Under the pieces are notes generated by a model. The model was not told the origin of the DNA, ran no database searches, and saw only the letters and a list, made by a program, of their open reading frames with translations. A DNA stretch of 64,000 nt from Amoebidium appalachense (taxonomy: Eukaryota > Ichthyosporea), in the NCBI GenBank assembly GCA_963693365.1, contig CAVNZM010000008.1, positions 4,526,001 through 4,590,000 of the forward strand, in the 5' to 3' direction. This document shows positions 33,272-43,774 of the stretch, one piece after another. The translations under genes were made by a program, and so were the position numbers. Positions within the stretch are counted from its first letter, which is position 1; each line of letters starts with the position of its first letter.

Positions 33272-34441
33272 ATGCCGCCGAAAAAGCGCCAGGCCTCAGC
33301 CGCCGCCCCTGCCGCGGCACCTAAGCGCCTGACCCGCAGCGATCTCCGCCACAGGCTGACCAACGCTCCCGCGGCCACTGACGCGCCTCCAGCGTCCCAT
33401 ACCACCACGGACCCGGACCCGCCGGCTACTCTCCCCTCCACTCCTGAAGTCCCCCCTCAGGCCCCGCCGTCCCCGCAGATGACTTCTCAAGACGCCGTCC
33501 TGGCTGCCCTCACCGCCATCAGCACCCAGATGGCTGGCGTCCTGGCTGCTCTCACCAACCGCGACCCTCCCGCGCCCCCCGCCGCGCCCTCCACACCCGG
33601 GGAGGTTTCCCCGGGGCTGCATCTCGGCCCTGACCTTGACCTGCCTGCCCTGCCCGCGCCCCCCATCACAGGTGAGAACACTGGCGACATTCAGCCGGGC
33701 ACACTCCCGCTTCCCCCCGCAGATGTGCTGGCAGATTTGCGCGCCAATCGTTTCGTCGACCTGTATAAGTTCACCCCCGCCGCCCTCCTGGCCCCATCCA
33801 AGAAAGGTCAGCATCTGCGCATGGCCGACGACGGCAGCATCGAGACTTTTCGCCAAGACAAACCCGTTCCCCTGCGTTCACTCGTCATTTGGATCCAAGC
33901 TTGGACCCATTACATGGCCGCCAAGCACCACCTCGGCCTTCCCACGGACAAAGACGTACTTTGGACTCAGCACATCACTCGCCTCAGCACCCGATACCCG
34001 TGGGCCCAGATCCACAACTATGACGTATACGCCCGCACCGTGGCCCACCAGCAGGGTCGGGCTCCGATCGAGTGCCCCAACCTGCTCGCCCAACTCCACC
34101 AGGATCTCCTCCTGCCACCCACTCTGCTCATCCAGGACGCATGTCAGCGCTGTGGCTTCCCCGACCACCCCAGCGCGGCCTGCCCCATGTACCCCAAGCC
34201 CGGCTGTGGTCTTGACGGCTTTAAGCCGCCCCACAAGCCCGGCGGGGGTCACACCCCTAACCGCCCTGGCCCGCAACCCGGCCCGGCAAAACCGGCCCGA
34301 CCCGTGGATCTACCCGCGACGCACTGCAGGAATTTCCACATTAACGGTCGGTCCTGCGCTAAGCAGCCCTGCCCCTTCTCCCACGTGTGCCCGCTCTGCT
34401 CTGGCACACACCCCCGCAAAGACTGCAAGCACAATGCCTAG
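33272..34441 (+). CDS. Gag-like ORF1 of the tyrosine-recombinase element
   Basis: First ATG in frame is 33272 (MPPKKRQ), after A1. 389 residues: Ala/Pro-rich basic N-terminus; Pro-rich low-complexity region; a globular domain from about residue 155 (DLRANRFVDLYKFTPAALLA onward) containing LVIWIQAWTHYMAAKH; a CCHC knuckle (CQRCGFPDHPSAAC) and a C-terminal Cys/His cluster (CRNFHINGRSC, CPFSHVCPLC, HPRKDC). This Cys/His layout is typical of gag of DIRS/PAT-group elements. Ends TAG; the RT frame is offset and starts downstream. Confidence 0.85.
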   Translation: MPPKKRQASAAAPAAAPKRLTRSDLRHRLTNAPAATDAPPASHTTTDPDPPATLPSTPEVPPQAPPSPQMTSQDAVLAALTAISTQMAGVLAALTNRDPPAPPAAPSTPGEVSPGLHLGPDLDLPALPAPPITGENTGDIQPGTLPLPPADVLADLRANRFVDLYKFTPAALLAPSKKGQHLRMADDGSIETFRQDKPVPLRSLVIWIQAWTHYMAAKHHLGLPTDKDVLWTQHITRLSTRYPWAQIHNYDVYARTVAHQQGRAPIECPNLLAQLHQDLLLPPTLLIQDACQRCGFPDHPSAACPMYPKPGCGLDGFKPPHKPGGGHTPNRPGPQPGPAKPARPVDLPATHCRNFHINGRSCAKQPCPFSHVCPLCSGTHPRKDCKHNA

Positions 34442-34491
34442 TCTACGCGCACACCCACACACACAGCTAGAACATAGGGGTTAGGAGCTAG

Positions 34492-34832
34492 GACACACGA
34501 GTACAGGGAAACGGAGCTCGGGAGAACGGGCCAATAGGGCTGAGTACAAAATTTCGCAGGCCAACTACGGCGCCCGCGCGCGTCAAGAATAAATGTCCCT
34601 ATACAAAGACGTTTATTCTGGCCACTGCACATAAATTTACTCCCCCCCCCCCATCCCACGAGCCTCCCCCCCCTTACACTCACCTAGCACTCCCTCCCCC
34701 CCCCTTCTTCTACCGCTGTGTCCGCCCACACCCCCGCGTGCTCGGGCACATTCCCCTGCACAGGGCCCCGCTGCCCTCCCTGCCAACCCTCACTTGGGCC
34801 CAGCTGCCCTACTCTAACCCCCCGGGGCCCTG

Positions 34833-34884
<52 letters not shown>

Positions 34885-36567
34885 CTGCCGGGATCTCCCC
34901 AAGGGTACACCACCCTTGCTAACCACCCCTTCCCCCGAGGCTCAGACCCGGAGGCCCGCCCGCTGCCCCAGCACCACATTGACACCTCCCGCCTCCGGGA
35001 GCTGCTGGCCTCCTACCCGGACCAACCATTCGCCGCACAACTCCTCCACGATGTCGAATTCGGCGTCGACATCGGCTATCGCGGCCCCTCCACCTCTCGG
35101 GTGGGCCCCAACCTACCCACCACCCCGGAGGCAGCTGCCGCTATCACGGTGGATATTGCCAAAGAAGTCGCCCTCGGCCACCTGCGCGGCCCCCTCTCCC
35201 CGGCCCAATTCTTTGACGAATTTCCCGTCCACCGTTCCTCCCCCATCGGCGCCGTTACCAAGAAAGGGAACCCCCCCAAGTACCGTCGAATCCACCACCT
35301 CTCCTGGCCCCGGGGTAGCAGTGTCAATGACAGCATCACCTACCCCGACGAACTTCAGTACATTCGCGCCCGGGATGTCACCCAACTCATTCTCGACGCA
35401 GGCCCCGGCTGCTACATGGCCGTGGCAGATGTGCAGGCTGCCTTCCGGCACATGCCCATCCGACCGGAAGACCACCACTTAATGGCATTCAAATGGCAAG
35501 GGCATTTTTACGTTGAAACCAGACTGCCCTTCGGCCTGAAATCTAGCCCAGCCATCTGGGAACGGATCGCGGCCACCCTACAGTGGCTGGCACACCAGCA
35601 CGGTATTACCCTCATCCGCCACTACGTAGACGACTGGATTATAGTCGCCCCCACACAACAGCAGTGCCAACGTCACCTATCCACCTTCCTGCAACTCTGC
35701 CGAGAGCTGCACATTGCCATCTCCGAAGACAAGATGCAGGGCCCGGCTACCCGTGTCGTCTTCATCGGTATCGAATTCGACTCCATCGCCATGGAGGCAC
35801 GAATCCCGGCTTCCAAGCTCTCGGACCTACTCGACCTCACTTCCCACCCAAAGCCCACCATCACCATTCGGGACCTCCAGTCCCTCCTCGGCAAACTCAC
35901 CTGGTGTGCCCAGCTGGTTCCCCCCGGGAGGGCCTTCTCCCAGCGCCTATGGGCCCTTCTCCGGACCCACCCACACCTTGCCGGCCACCACCACATACGA
36001 CTGACTGCTGCCGCCCGGGCCGACATAGCCGAATGGCACCAGTTCCTCACATCATGGAATGGGGTGCACCTCATCACACCCCCCACATACACCACCCTGG
36101 CCACTGATGCTGCCGGATCGGTGGGTCTAGGTGGCCACTGGCTCGACCAATGGTTCTTCATGCCCTGGTCCCCCTCCACCCAAGCCCTCTATGCTCATGA
36201 GGGTAAACTCGGTTCTTCCGTTATCGAACTCCTGGCCATCGCAGCCGCCGTGGCCCTCTGGGCCCCCTCCTGGTCCACCCACCATGTCCGTATTTTATGC
36301 GACAACACGGGTGCTGTGGCTGACCTGCACTCCCGGTCTTCCCCCCACCCCGTGATGGCCAAACTTATTCGGTTCATCACCCGCATGGAAATGCAATACC
36401 AATTTACGTTACAGGCATCCTACCTACCAGGACCCCTCAAACATCTGGCCGATGCCATTTCTCGTAACCAACTTCCCCGGGCCCGACGACTCCGACCTTC
36501 CCTGCAACCGGAGCCCTGCCCCTCCCCCTCCTGGGTCCACGAGTTCCTATCCCTTCCCTTGGGCTAA
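34492..36567 (+). CDS. Reverse transcriptase and RNase H of the tyrosine-recombinase element
   Basis: Frame open from 34492 with no ATG before the RT domain, so initiation is unclear. It crosses a C48 tract (34836-34883) that encodes a proline run. RT domain: HHLSWPRGSSVNDSI, VADVQAAFRHMPI, LPFGLKSSPAIWERI and YVDD at 35623-35634; RNase H: LATDAAGSVGLGG (about 36100), ELLAIAAAV, CDNTGAV and HLADAISR. These are the DIRS-type RT and Gypsy-like RNase H signatures. Ends TAA at 36565-36567. The recombinase follows in the same frame. Confidence 0.92.
34836..34883 (+). repeat. C48 homopolymer in the RT reading frame
   Basis: 48 C, exactly 16 codons of Pro, between the gag stop and the RT domain. 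Any length change not divisible by 3 would separate the upstream open frame from RT. Confidence 0.95.
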
Positions 36568-37650
36568 CCCCCCCCCCCCCCCCCCCCAGATCTCCCGTTC
36601 CGGAGCAACACTGGCAGATTGGCCCCCCACTTTGCTCCGGCCGAGCTGCTTCGAGCCACCACTACCCTGCAGGAATGCCAGGCCCTGAGTCTCAACCTCG
36701 ACTCTCGGGCCTTTTACTCCCGGGTGCAAAAAGTGTTCATCGATTTCTGTGTGGCATCTCGGCTGCAATCCTCCTCCGGGTCCTCCCTCCCGGCCTCCCC
36801 ACACACCGTGCAACTTTTTCTCGCCTGGTGTGCCCAACGAGGGGTACAGGCCTCTTCCTTAACCGGCTACAATTCGGCCATCACCAGGCTCCACCTCGAC
36901 ATGGGCCTCCCTGCTCCCTACCCCCACGACAAGTCTCTGGCCTGGTTCCTACGGGGGGTAGGCCGATGGCAGCTTTCTCACAACATCCGACCCCGCTCAT
37001 CCACCAGGGAACCCCTCCTCCCCTCCCACCTCCGCCTACTCCATGGCCAGTGCCCCACCAAGGCCTCCTCGGCCAATCTCCGGCTATGGACGGCCCTCAT
37101 CGTCGGTTTCTGTGGTCTCCTCCGTTCAGGGGAATTTACCTCCAAGACCCTGACTTCTTTCGACCCGTCCCGTCACGTTAAACGGAAGGACGTGACCTTC
37201 AGCTACACCCCCACCGGTACTTTGTCCCATGCCACCCTCCACCTGCCAACCTCTAAGACGGATGTACAGGCCCGAGGTGTCAACGTCACCCTAGCTGCCC
37301 TGCCCCTCACCCACTTCTCCCCAGCCCATCTCCTCCGGCAGTTCCTGGATACAACGTCCGGTCAACCCGACGACCCCCTCTTCAGTCTCGGTGGCATCCC
37401 CTACACCAAGAGTGCTTTCTCTGCCGATTTCCGTGCCCTCCTCTCCCGGGCAGGCCTCTCACCCTCCCGGTTTGCCGGACACAGCCTCCGCATCGGGGGG
37501 GCCACAGCACTGGCTGAGGCCGGGGTCGACGACTCCCGGATCAAACAACTCGGCCGGTGGTCCTCCGACTGCTTCCTGATCTATACCCGACTTCGTCCGG
37601 CCTCCATTGCTGCCACCACCACACGTGTATTCGCCTCTATTCTTAAGTGA
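36568..37650 (+). CDS. Tyrosine recombinase (integrase) of the element
   Basis: Same frame as RT, beginning directly after its TAA with C20 (36568-36587). No ATG near the start. The N-terminal SAM-like core-binding domain includes FLAWCAQRGVQASSLTGYNS. Catalytic set visible: Arg at 37123 (LLRSGE), His at 37480 and Arg at 37489 (GHSLRIGG), Trp at 37558 (LGRW), Tyr nucleophile at 37582 (FLIYTR). Would act in the nucleus to insert a circular DNA copy. Length of about 345 residues is normal. No disabling changes seen apart from the unclear start. Confidence 0.93.
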   Translation, partial: PPPPPPPDLPFRSNTGRLAPHFAPAELLRATTTLQECQALSLNLDSRAFYSRVQKVFIDFCVASRLQSSSGSSLPASPHTVQLFLAWCAQRGVQASSLTGYNSAITRLHLDMGLPAPYPHDKSLAWFLRGVGRWQLSHNIRPRSSTREPLLPSHLRLLHGQCPTKASSANLRLWTALIVGFCGLLRSGEFTSKTLTSFDPSRHVKRKDVTFSYTPTGTLSHATLHLPTSKTDVQARGVNVTLAALPLTHFSPAHLLRQFLDTTSGQPDDPLFSLGGIPYTKSAFSADFRALLSRAGLSPSRFAGHSLRIGGATALAEAGVDDSRIKQLGRWSSDCFLIYTRLRPASIAATTTRVFASILK

Positions 37651-37679
37651 AACCTTTGGAGCAAGCATACTGCTCTCGT

Positions 37680-37767
37680 GCCGTGGTTTACAACCATTGC
37701 AGGTTCACTTTCGTCCAAGGGGATGTCCCCCTAGAGGCAACACACGTCCCGGAGTAGTTTTTCATAG
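37680..37767 (+). repeat. Split direct repeat B1 (88 bp)
   Basis: gccgtggtttacaacc to tttttcatag; matches B2 at 39019-39106 with no difference seen. Confidence 0.95.
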
Positions 37768-38887
37768 AGGTTTTATTTGTGGAAATTATTGACATAAATA
37801 TTTTTCTGGGTAAACACGTAGGATGGGTGTTCGATACCAACATAACCATGTAGGCTTCAATTCGTGTTTTAGCAGTTAGCGGTTGGTGTTGGACATTGTG
37901 TTCATAGAAGCTAGTTCTAGTGCACGTTGTTCCTTCTGTAAGTCAGAAATGATTGCATCTTGTGAGGCCAACCTCTGCTCCAGTAGTTGGACTAGTTGCT
38001 GCAACTGTAAGTTGTCAGACATAGTGTCGTGTATGATGGGTAACTAGTCTATGTGTTTTGTGCACTGGAAACGACAGTAGAAAAGTGTAAATCAAACGTT
38101 CTGCTTCCCATGTTTGTGACATGGGAGGCACTGCTTTATATAGTCGTTGGCCACCTCATGGTGGCCTCGTGTGCACCCTGGTGGTGGGCCATGTACAGCA
38201 TGGCCGAAAAGAGAGCACAATGAAAACAAGTCGTTAAAGATATAAAAGTTAACTGTGCACGTTGAGTGGCTAGTTAACTTGCACTAAAGCACACAAATAA
38301 ACGTGTTTAACACACCAATTGCAGTTAAACGTAAATCTTGCTTCACACAACTAAAAATATTCTGAGAATATCCGGGAATAAAGCACACTACCACTCTAAG
38401 AATAGAATCCTGTGGCAAATATAGACATGACATCATCTGAACCGGGAATAGCCGAAAAGAGAGCACAATTAGCACGTTGCTAGTGAAGCTCGTCATTGGT
38501 ACAGTTTTGGCTCAAACATATAACTACCATATATGAATATGACCGTAAACAAAAGCTCTATGCACTCGAGTGAGTGTTGAAACAGTTATTCAATTGCTCA
38601 GAAACTTTCTCTAACAGACATTGCTAGCCGGGAGTACCAGTGTACTCCAACATTGGCTGCCCGCACACGGGCACCTATTAGCCAGTCAAAACATCAGATA
38701 CCACAGATCACTAGACCGAGTTACGATTGGCTCGGATCAGATTTCACATATCACTAGATCGATTTTTGATTGGCTCAGATCGGTAGGCTTAGGTATATAA
38801 GCACGACAGTTTTTAGCAGATCAGCAAGCTACAAACACATCTTCTGTGTTTAGCATCCACAGCCTTACAGCTATATATTCCTTTTCA
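37768..38887 (+). repeat. Split direct repeat A2, interrupted
   Basis: A2 is 37768-37886 plus 38657-38887 (350 bp net), split by a solo copia-2 LTR with TTGG duplicated (37883-37886 and 38653-38656). Lacks the 26-bp duplication present in A1; otherwise very close to it. Confidence 0.93.
37887..38652 (-). mobile_element. Solo copia-2 LTR (766 bp)
   Basis: Full LTR on the - strand with ends TGTTGGA/TCCAACA and a 4-bp TTGG target duplication. Relative to other copies, about 17 bases near 38448-38464 (gccgaaaagagagcaca) replace the usual attaattaatgagcaca and copy a stretch found at about 38202-38218 of the same LTR, suggesting local conversion. Contains the gag ATG and first 45 codons, hence an orphan coiled-coil coding stub with its own promoter. 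Confidence 0.93.
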
Positions 38888-39018
38888 CCCACCCACCTAC
38901 ACCCACACACAACCCCCATTGATCCACACATACGTGCTGTTTTTTCACGGGGCGAAGACTTCCCCCGTTTTTTGGGCACATGGACCTCACGGATCAATAA
39001 ATTGATGACTGGGGGCTT
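38888..39018 (+). other. Unique 131-bp spacer between A2 and B2
   Basis: Not found elsewhere in the window. Contains a purine/pyrimidine-symmetrical stretch (gttttttcacggggcgaaga to cccccgttttttggg) that could pair. Part of the 3' region of the element. Confidence 0.6.
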
Positions 39019-39106
39019 GCCGTGGTTTACAACCATTGCAGGTTCACTTTCGTCCAAGGGGATGTCCCCCTAGAGGCAACACACGTCCCGGAGTAGTTTT
39101 TCATAG
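39019..39106 (+). repeat. Split direct repeat B2 (88 bp)
   Basis: Right terminus of the tyrosine-recombinase element, ending catag directly before the resumed LTR. Confidence 0.95.
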
Positions 39107-39546
39107 AACTGCAATTGGTGTGTTAAACACGTTTATTTGTGTGCTTTAGTGCAAGTTAACTAGCCACTCAACGTGCACAGTTAACTTTTATATCTTTAAC
39201 GACTTGTTTTCATTGTGCTCTCTTTTCGGCCATGCTGTACATGGCCCACCACCAGGGTGCACACGAGGCCACCATGAGGTGGCCAACGACTATATAAAGC
39301 AGTGCCTCCCATGTCACAAACATGGGAAGCAGAACGTTTGATTTACACTTTTCTACTGTCGTTTTCAGTGCACAAAACACATAGACAAGTTACCCATCAT
39401 ACACGACACTGTGTCTGACAACTTACAGTTGCAGCAACTAGTCCAACTACTGGAGCAGAGGTTGGCCTCACAAGATGCAATCATTTCTGACTTACAGAAG
39501 GAACAACGTGCACTAGAACTAGCTTCTATGAACACGATGTCCAACA
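39107..39546 (+). repeat. Copia-2B 3' LTR, right 440 bp
   Basis: Continues the LTR from acgttt|aactgc to TCCAACA. The gag start is GTG here (39411) against ATG in the 5' LTR, one of only two differences seen between the LTRs. The following C21 is the original target. Confidence 0.95.
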
Positions 39547-39550
39547 CCCC

Positions 39551-39599
<49 letters not shown>

Positions 39600-39812
39600 C
39601 ACCCACCCACCCATCCCACCTACCCATGTCTGCACAATTCAATGTCATAAGGTTCGACATTGACTTTTCAACCGGACTCCTGTTCTGACTTCAATTTCTC
39701 CTCCACAGATTCGTAAGTCACGGAGGTGATATGCAAAGCGGAGGGTCTATTGACCGGCTGGGTGACGGATAGTGGTGTTTTTTTTTTTTTTTTTTCTTTC
39801 TTTCTTTTAAAC

Positions 39813-39857
<45 letters not shown>

Positions 39858-40859
39858 GGAAAAAAAAAAAAAAAAAAAAAAAAAACCTTCCCCCATCCCC
39901 ACCTTGTTCTTGAGTGTTGCGCTTGTGCCGGTGTCTTCAAGGCATTCTTTCTTCTTCCTTCTTCTTTTCTTCCTCGTTTCCATTTTTCTTCTTTCGGTTT
40001 TTTGGTTTTCCATTGGCTTATTGGTTTTGTTGACCTCGTGAGGGGATTTAAGGGTTCGTCTATTGTTTTCAGTGGGTTTCTTATGTAGGGGTACCCGGTG
40101 TTCGCAGCCATACCCTGACTTGTGTTATTAATTGTAAATCGACGCGATGTGTACACTATGCAACACTATAAATTTGTACATACTATGTTCGGTGTTTTGA
40201 TTGGTTTGCATAAAAGGATATAATGAAAGGTGGTGTATTTTGTAGTGTATTCACTCTATTTTCGTATACTTATGAGTGTGTCGGTGTGTGTAGGTGTACA
40301 AGAGCAGACCGTGTAAAACCAGCTATGCTATAAGGTGCTCAGCCAACAGTAGTTACTCCGTCTTTTGCAATTAAACTGTGTGTGTAAAGTGCTTATGATA
40401 GCTTATGAATGTACTTTAGAGAGAAAGGCTATACCAGGATACCACGGTTTTTTTACAAGTAAGGACGTTGATAGTACCTGAAGACAGGCAGTGCTTAGAA
40501 ATGTAACGGACGGGAAGCTACTCGTGCCTGTCTCTAGATTTGATTAGAAAAGTTAAGATACGGCTTTGTTGCAGATACAGGCATGGTATGGTATGGTCAT
40601 ACACATGGAAGATGTAGTGAGAATATCTATGATATACAATAGGCAGTTTGCATTCCAAAGGGCCTGGAAGATTATTGGCTGCCGCTGGTAGGTGTTGCCG
40701 TTGGGGGGGTTTTTAAAACAACAATGGTATGTTAGGTTTGTAATAATTTTTATCAGATTAGGCAGCACCAAACATATGGTAGCGTACTTGTAGCAAATTG
40801 AACCATCATAATAATTATGGTTTCTATCTCGTGTTGTGAATGAAAGGTGTATCCCATTA
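39547..40859. other. Poly-C, poly-T/A tracts, no gene
   Basis: C21 then (CA)n (39547-39600); T-run at about 39777-39795; C42 (39814-39855) followed by an A25 run. The rest (39900-40859) is unique-looking with no supported ORF. Confidence 0.6.
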
Positions 40860-40959
40860 CTAGAGAATAACCTCATTGGAAATGACCATTCGGTGCAACC
40901 TCCGCCCTCCTAGAGAATAACCTCATTGGAAATGACCAATCGGTGCAACCTCCGCCCTC
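40860..40959 (+). repeat. 50-bp tandem duplication
   Basis: ctagagaataacctcattgg... unit at 40860-40909 and 40910-40959, one difference (ccattcgg/ccaatcgg). Confidence 0.93.
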
Positions 40960-40984
40960 CCCCAGCAGCAGCAGCCGCGGCCGG

Positions 40985-41089
<105 letters not shown>

Positions 41090-41628
41090 ACACACAGTGT
41101 CATGTACGCACGCATTGTGTACACGCACACAAAAAAGGGAGGGATTTCAAGGGTGTGTGTGTGGGGGGGGGGGGGGGGGGGGAGGGGGGCAGGGGGGAGA
41201 CCTCCTTCTAGGCTGCACTGTCACTCTAACTCCAGATCTGTTATCTGTTTTTTCCATCCTTCTCTCTCTACCTTGTGTACATAATTCCCCCCTCCCCTCC
41301 TCCCTCCCTCCAACAACAACAACAACAAAGGGGGGGGGCGGACCTTAAAGCCCGAGGTGCACCTTTCCTCTAACTCCCAGCCAGACTCTGTGATCTATCC
41401 CTTCCCCTCCTCTCTCTCTTTTCCCGGCCCGGGGGATAGGGGGGGGGGAACGGGGTTATTTGATTAAACCTGATGCGGCAACTTCATCAAGTTGGGTTGT
41501 GGCCTGCTGGCCTGGTAGTTTAACGGTCCGACGGTGACTGCCCGAATGTGCAGTTGTGTGTTGCGCGTTTTAGGTGTGTGAGTGTGCACGTGTGTACGTC
41601 GATCTGCATGTGTGAAAATAAATAGCAG

Positions 41629-41675
<47 letters not shown>

Positions 41676-42528
41676 ATAATGGTGTGTTTTCAAGGCTTTG
41701 TCGGTCCGGGCACCTTGTATTGACAATATTATTAATGCCATCGGGCCCATGCTGTTCAACTTGATCAACTGACACTACGAAGTGTTGCCAAACACTCGTC
41801 CCAGCTGGCCCCCCACCTTTGGGACCATGGCATGGCCACCAGAATTGTTAGGCTGGGGTGTATCATACCATGTATTTGTTTACCTTGGGCTAGTAGGTGT
41901 GTTCTAACAGTTAGCGATAGGATTGGTAATTGCGTGGTAGTGTAGCTGATTGCACTTTTAACACCCTAGCAGGGGTACAATCAGTGCTGTACATGTGTGG
42001 AAGGCGGTGGAACATATGGGTCCCTTTGGGAACAAAACGGGATAAAATCATCATATAAACAAACATGCACAAAAACTCGTCACGGGCCCTGCATGATTTC
42101 CTCCTCGAAAGAAAGTGACCGGTGTCTAGGTGCTTTGGAAAAAACACGAGCTTTATAATTTGCCGACCTAGTACTTTATCCATTTTAACTAAAGGCTTTT
42201 GTATACTGTGTTATAAACTTCAAAAAAATTAAGCCGGATTATGGTTTGGCTTTTTTTATGCATTCATTAATGCACGGTGTTGGACCAATGATTACAACAT
42301 GCTGCAGCGTTACTTGTCAACCTATGGCGATCAATGACATGTATTATGTGATTTGTAAAGAAATACTGTTAACGTTTTAAAAAAAATTTGCACTACTAAC
42401 TAGAGGCTGTCGACCAATGGTGTCAAAGATGTGTACGTGCGTGAGTATGTACATGTGGCACTAAGTGTGCGCCGTGTGCACGCCATGTGCGTGTGTGTGG
42501 TGTGTGTGTGTGTGTGTGTGTTGTGAGT

Positions 42529-42573
<45 letters not shown>

Positions 42574-42607
42574 TGTGTGCGCGTGTGCGCGCATGTGTGT
42601 ATACGCG

Positions 42608-42654
<47 letters not shown>

Positions 42655-42826
42655 GCATAATGAGATGTTCAAGTTTTGCTCCGAACCAATCCAGGCCGTC
42701 GCACTGACTACTCTACCATCACTCCTAATGTTGACGGGTTTACCTTTGCGAGTGGATAAGTCTTGAATTCACGTTTACACATATTACCTAACACATCTTC
42801 GTATCCTAATAGCCTGATGATGTATA

Positions 42827-42878
<52 letters not shown>

Positions 42879-43717
42879 AAAAAAAAATACACACACACAC
42901 ACGAGGACAATGGGAGAAAAAGAGAAGAAAAAAGAAGAGAGAGAGGCAAATTAAAAAAGGAGAAAACAGCAAACGTAAACTACAAAATTGCAAAACATGA
43001 ACCACAAATGGCCTAGCACAAAGACGGAGCCCTTATTATAACGACTTGCACATCCCCCCCTCCACCCCCCCTCCCCCTGCATCCCTCTCTCGCACGGGGT
43101 TCTGTTAAATTTCTCCTTCGTTTTCTGTGCCTTTCTCTATAGTGCACAAACCGTGTGTAAACGTATCATCATTATCATTTAAACAGTTCAAATCTCTTTG
43201 CTGATTGTTGGCGTCTCGCTACCTCCACGTCTCTTTATCACATTCCCGGGCTACTCACTCATCTCGTGTTCGGTTGTGCACGTGCATGTATGTTTATTTT
43301 CATTCACGTTTTGACCGTTCAAGTAGCAGTATACTGTTTCTCTATGTTCAGGTGCCATATTGCTACTTGAATTTTTTGTAAGTCAGAAGTCGGAAACATT
43401 AGTGTACATGTGTGCAGCAGTGTCTTTGCCTACGTATACCGTGGTTCATGGCGTGCCAGTGGATGTATAACATCAACTGAACTAAATAACTTGATTTTAA
43501 ATTTTATTTACGTACAATACACAGTGTAGCACCGTCATTATACTAGAAAGTAATACAGCGGTGCCAGAAATAGCGTCAGAAACCTAAAAGTAGATTGTGT
43601 TCTGTCGTGTCTGGCTCACTGCTCCATTGGCCCAGTGTCGTGTTTGCCGCAGGCAGAAGCAAGGGCCAAAACGTCGGCTACCCCATTGAGAATAAAGTCC
43701 TGGGGGTGAGATGGTAT

Positions 43718-43774
<57 letters not shown>

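Larger units (their letters stand above)
32851..39106 (+). mobile_element. PAT/Ngaro-like tyrosine-recombinase retrotransposon
   Basis: Structure A1 - gag - RT/RNase H - tyrosine recombinase - B1A2 - B2. A1 32851-33226, B1 37680-37767, A2 37768-37886 plus 38657-38887, B2 39019-39106: classic split direct repeats. Removing 32851-39106 joins acgttt to aactgc and restores a perfect 765-bp LTR, so the insertion made no target duplication, as expected for recombinase-type integration. The B1A2 junction (catag/aggttt) equals the joined ends of the element, as in a circular intermediate. No methyltransferase or hydrolase ORF seen. Without the solo LTR and its 4-bp duplication it is about 5486 bp. 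Confidence 0.93.
27407..39546 (+). mobile_element. Copia-2B, full-length Ty1/copia element with nested insertions
   Basis: 5' LTR 27407-28171, PBS 28172-28184, gag, pol, PPT 32517-32525, 3' LTR 32526-32850 plus 39107-39546. Without the nested element it is 5884 bp (765 + 4354 + 765). LTR pair: two differences seen by eye in 765 bp, so insertion is young. Flanks are CCCCCC on the left and 21 C on the right, so it sits in a poly-C tract and the target duplication cannot be distinguished. Two frameshifts (about 29091 and 31951) make this copy non-autonomous. Confidence 0.95.

Noticed and set aside
37887-38652. Gag-containing truncated copia insertion
   Set aside because: At first it looked like LTR plus part of gag; comparison shows the LTR itself includes the gag start, so this is a complete solo LTR with a TTGG duplication.
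39411-39650. Independent small coiled-coil gene
   Set aside because: It is the LTR-encoded gag N-terminus in the 3' LTR, with GTG in place of ATG, running into poly-C.
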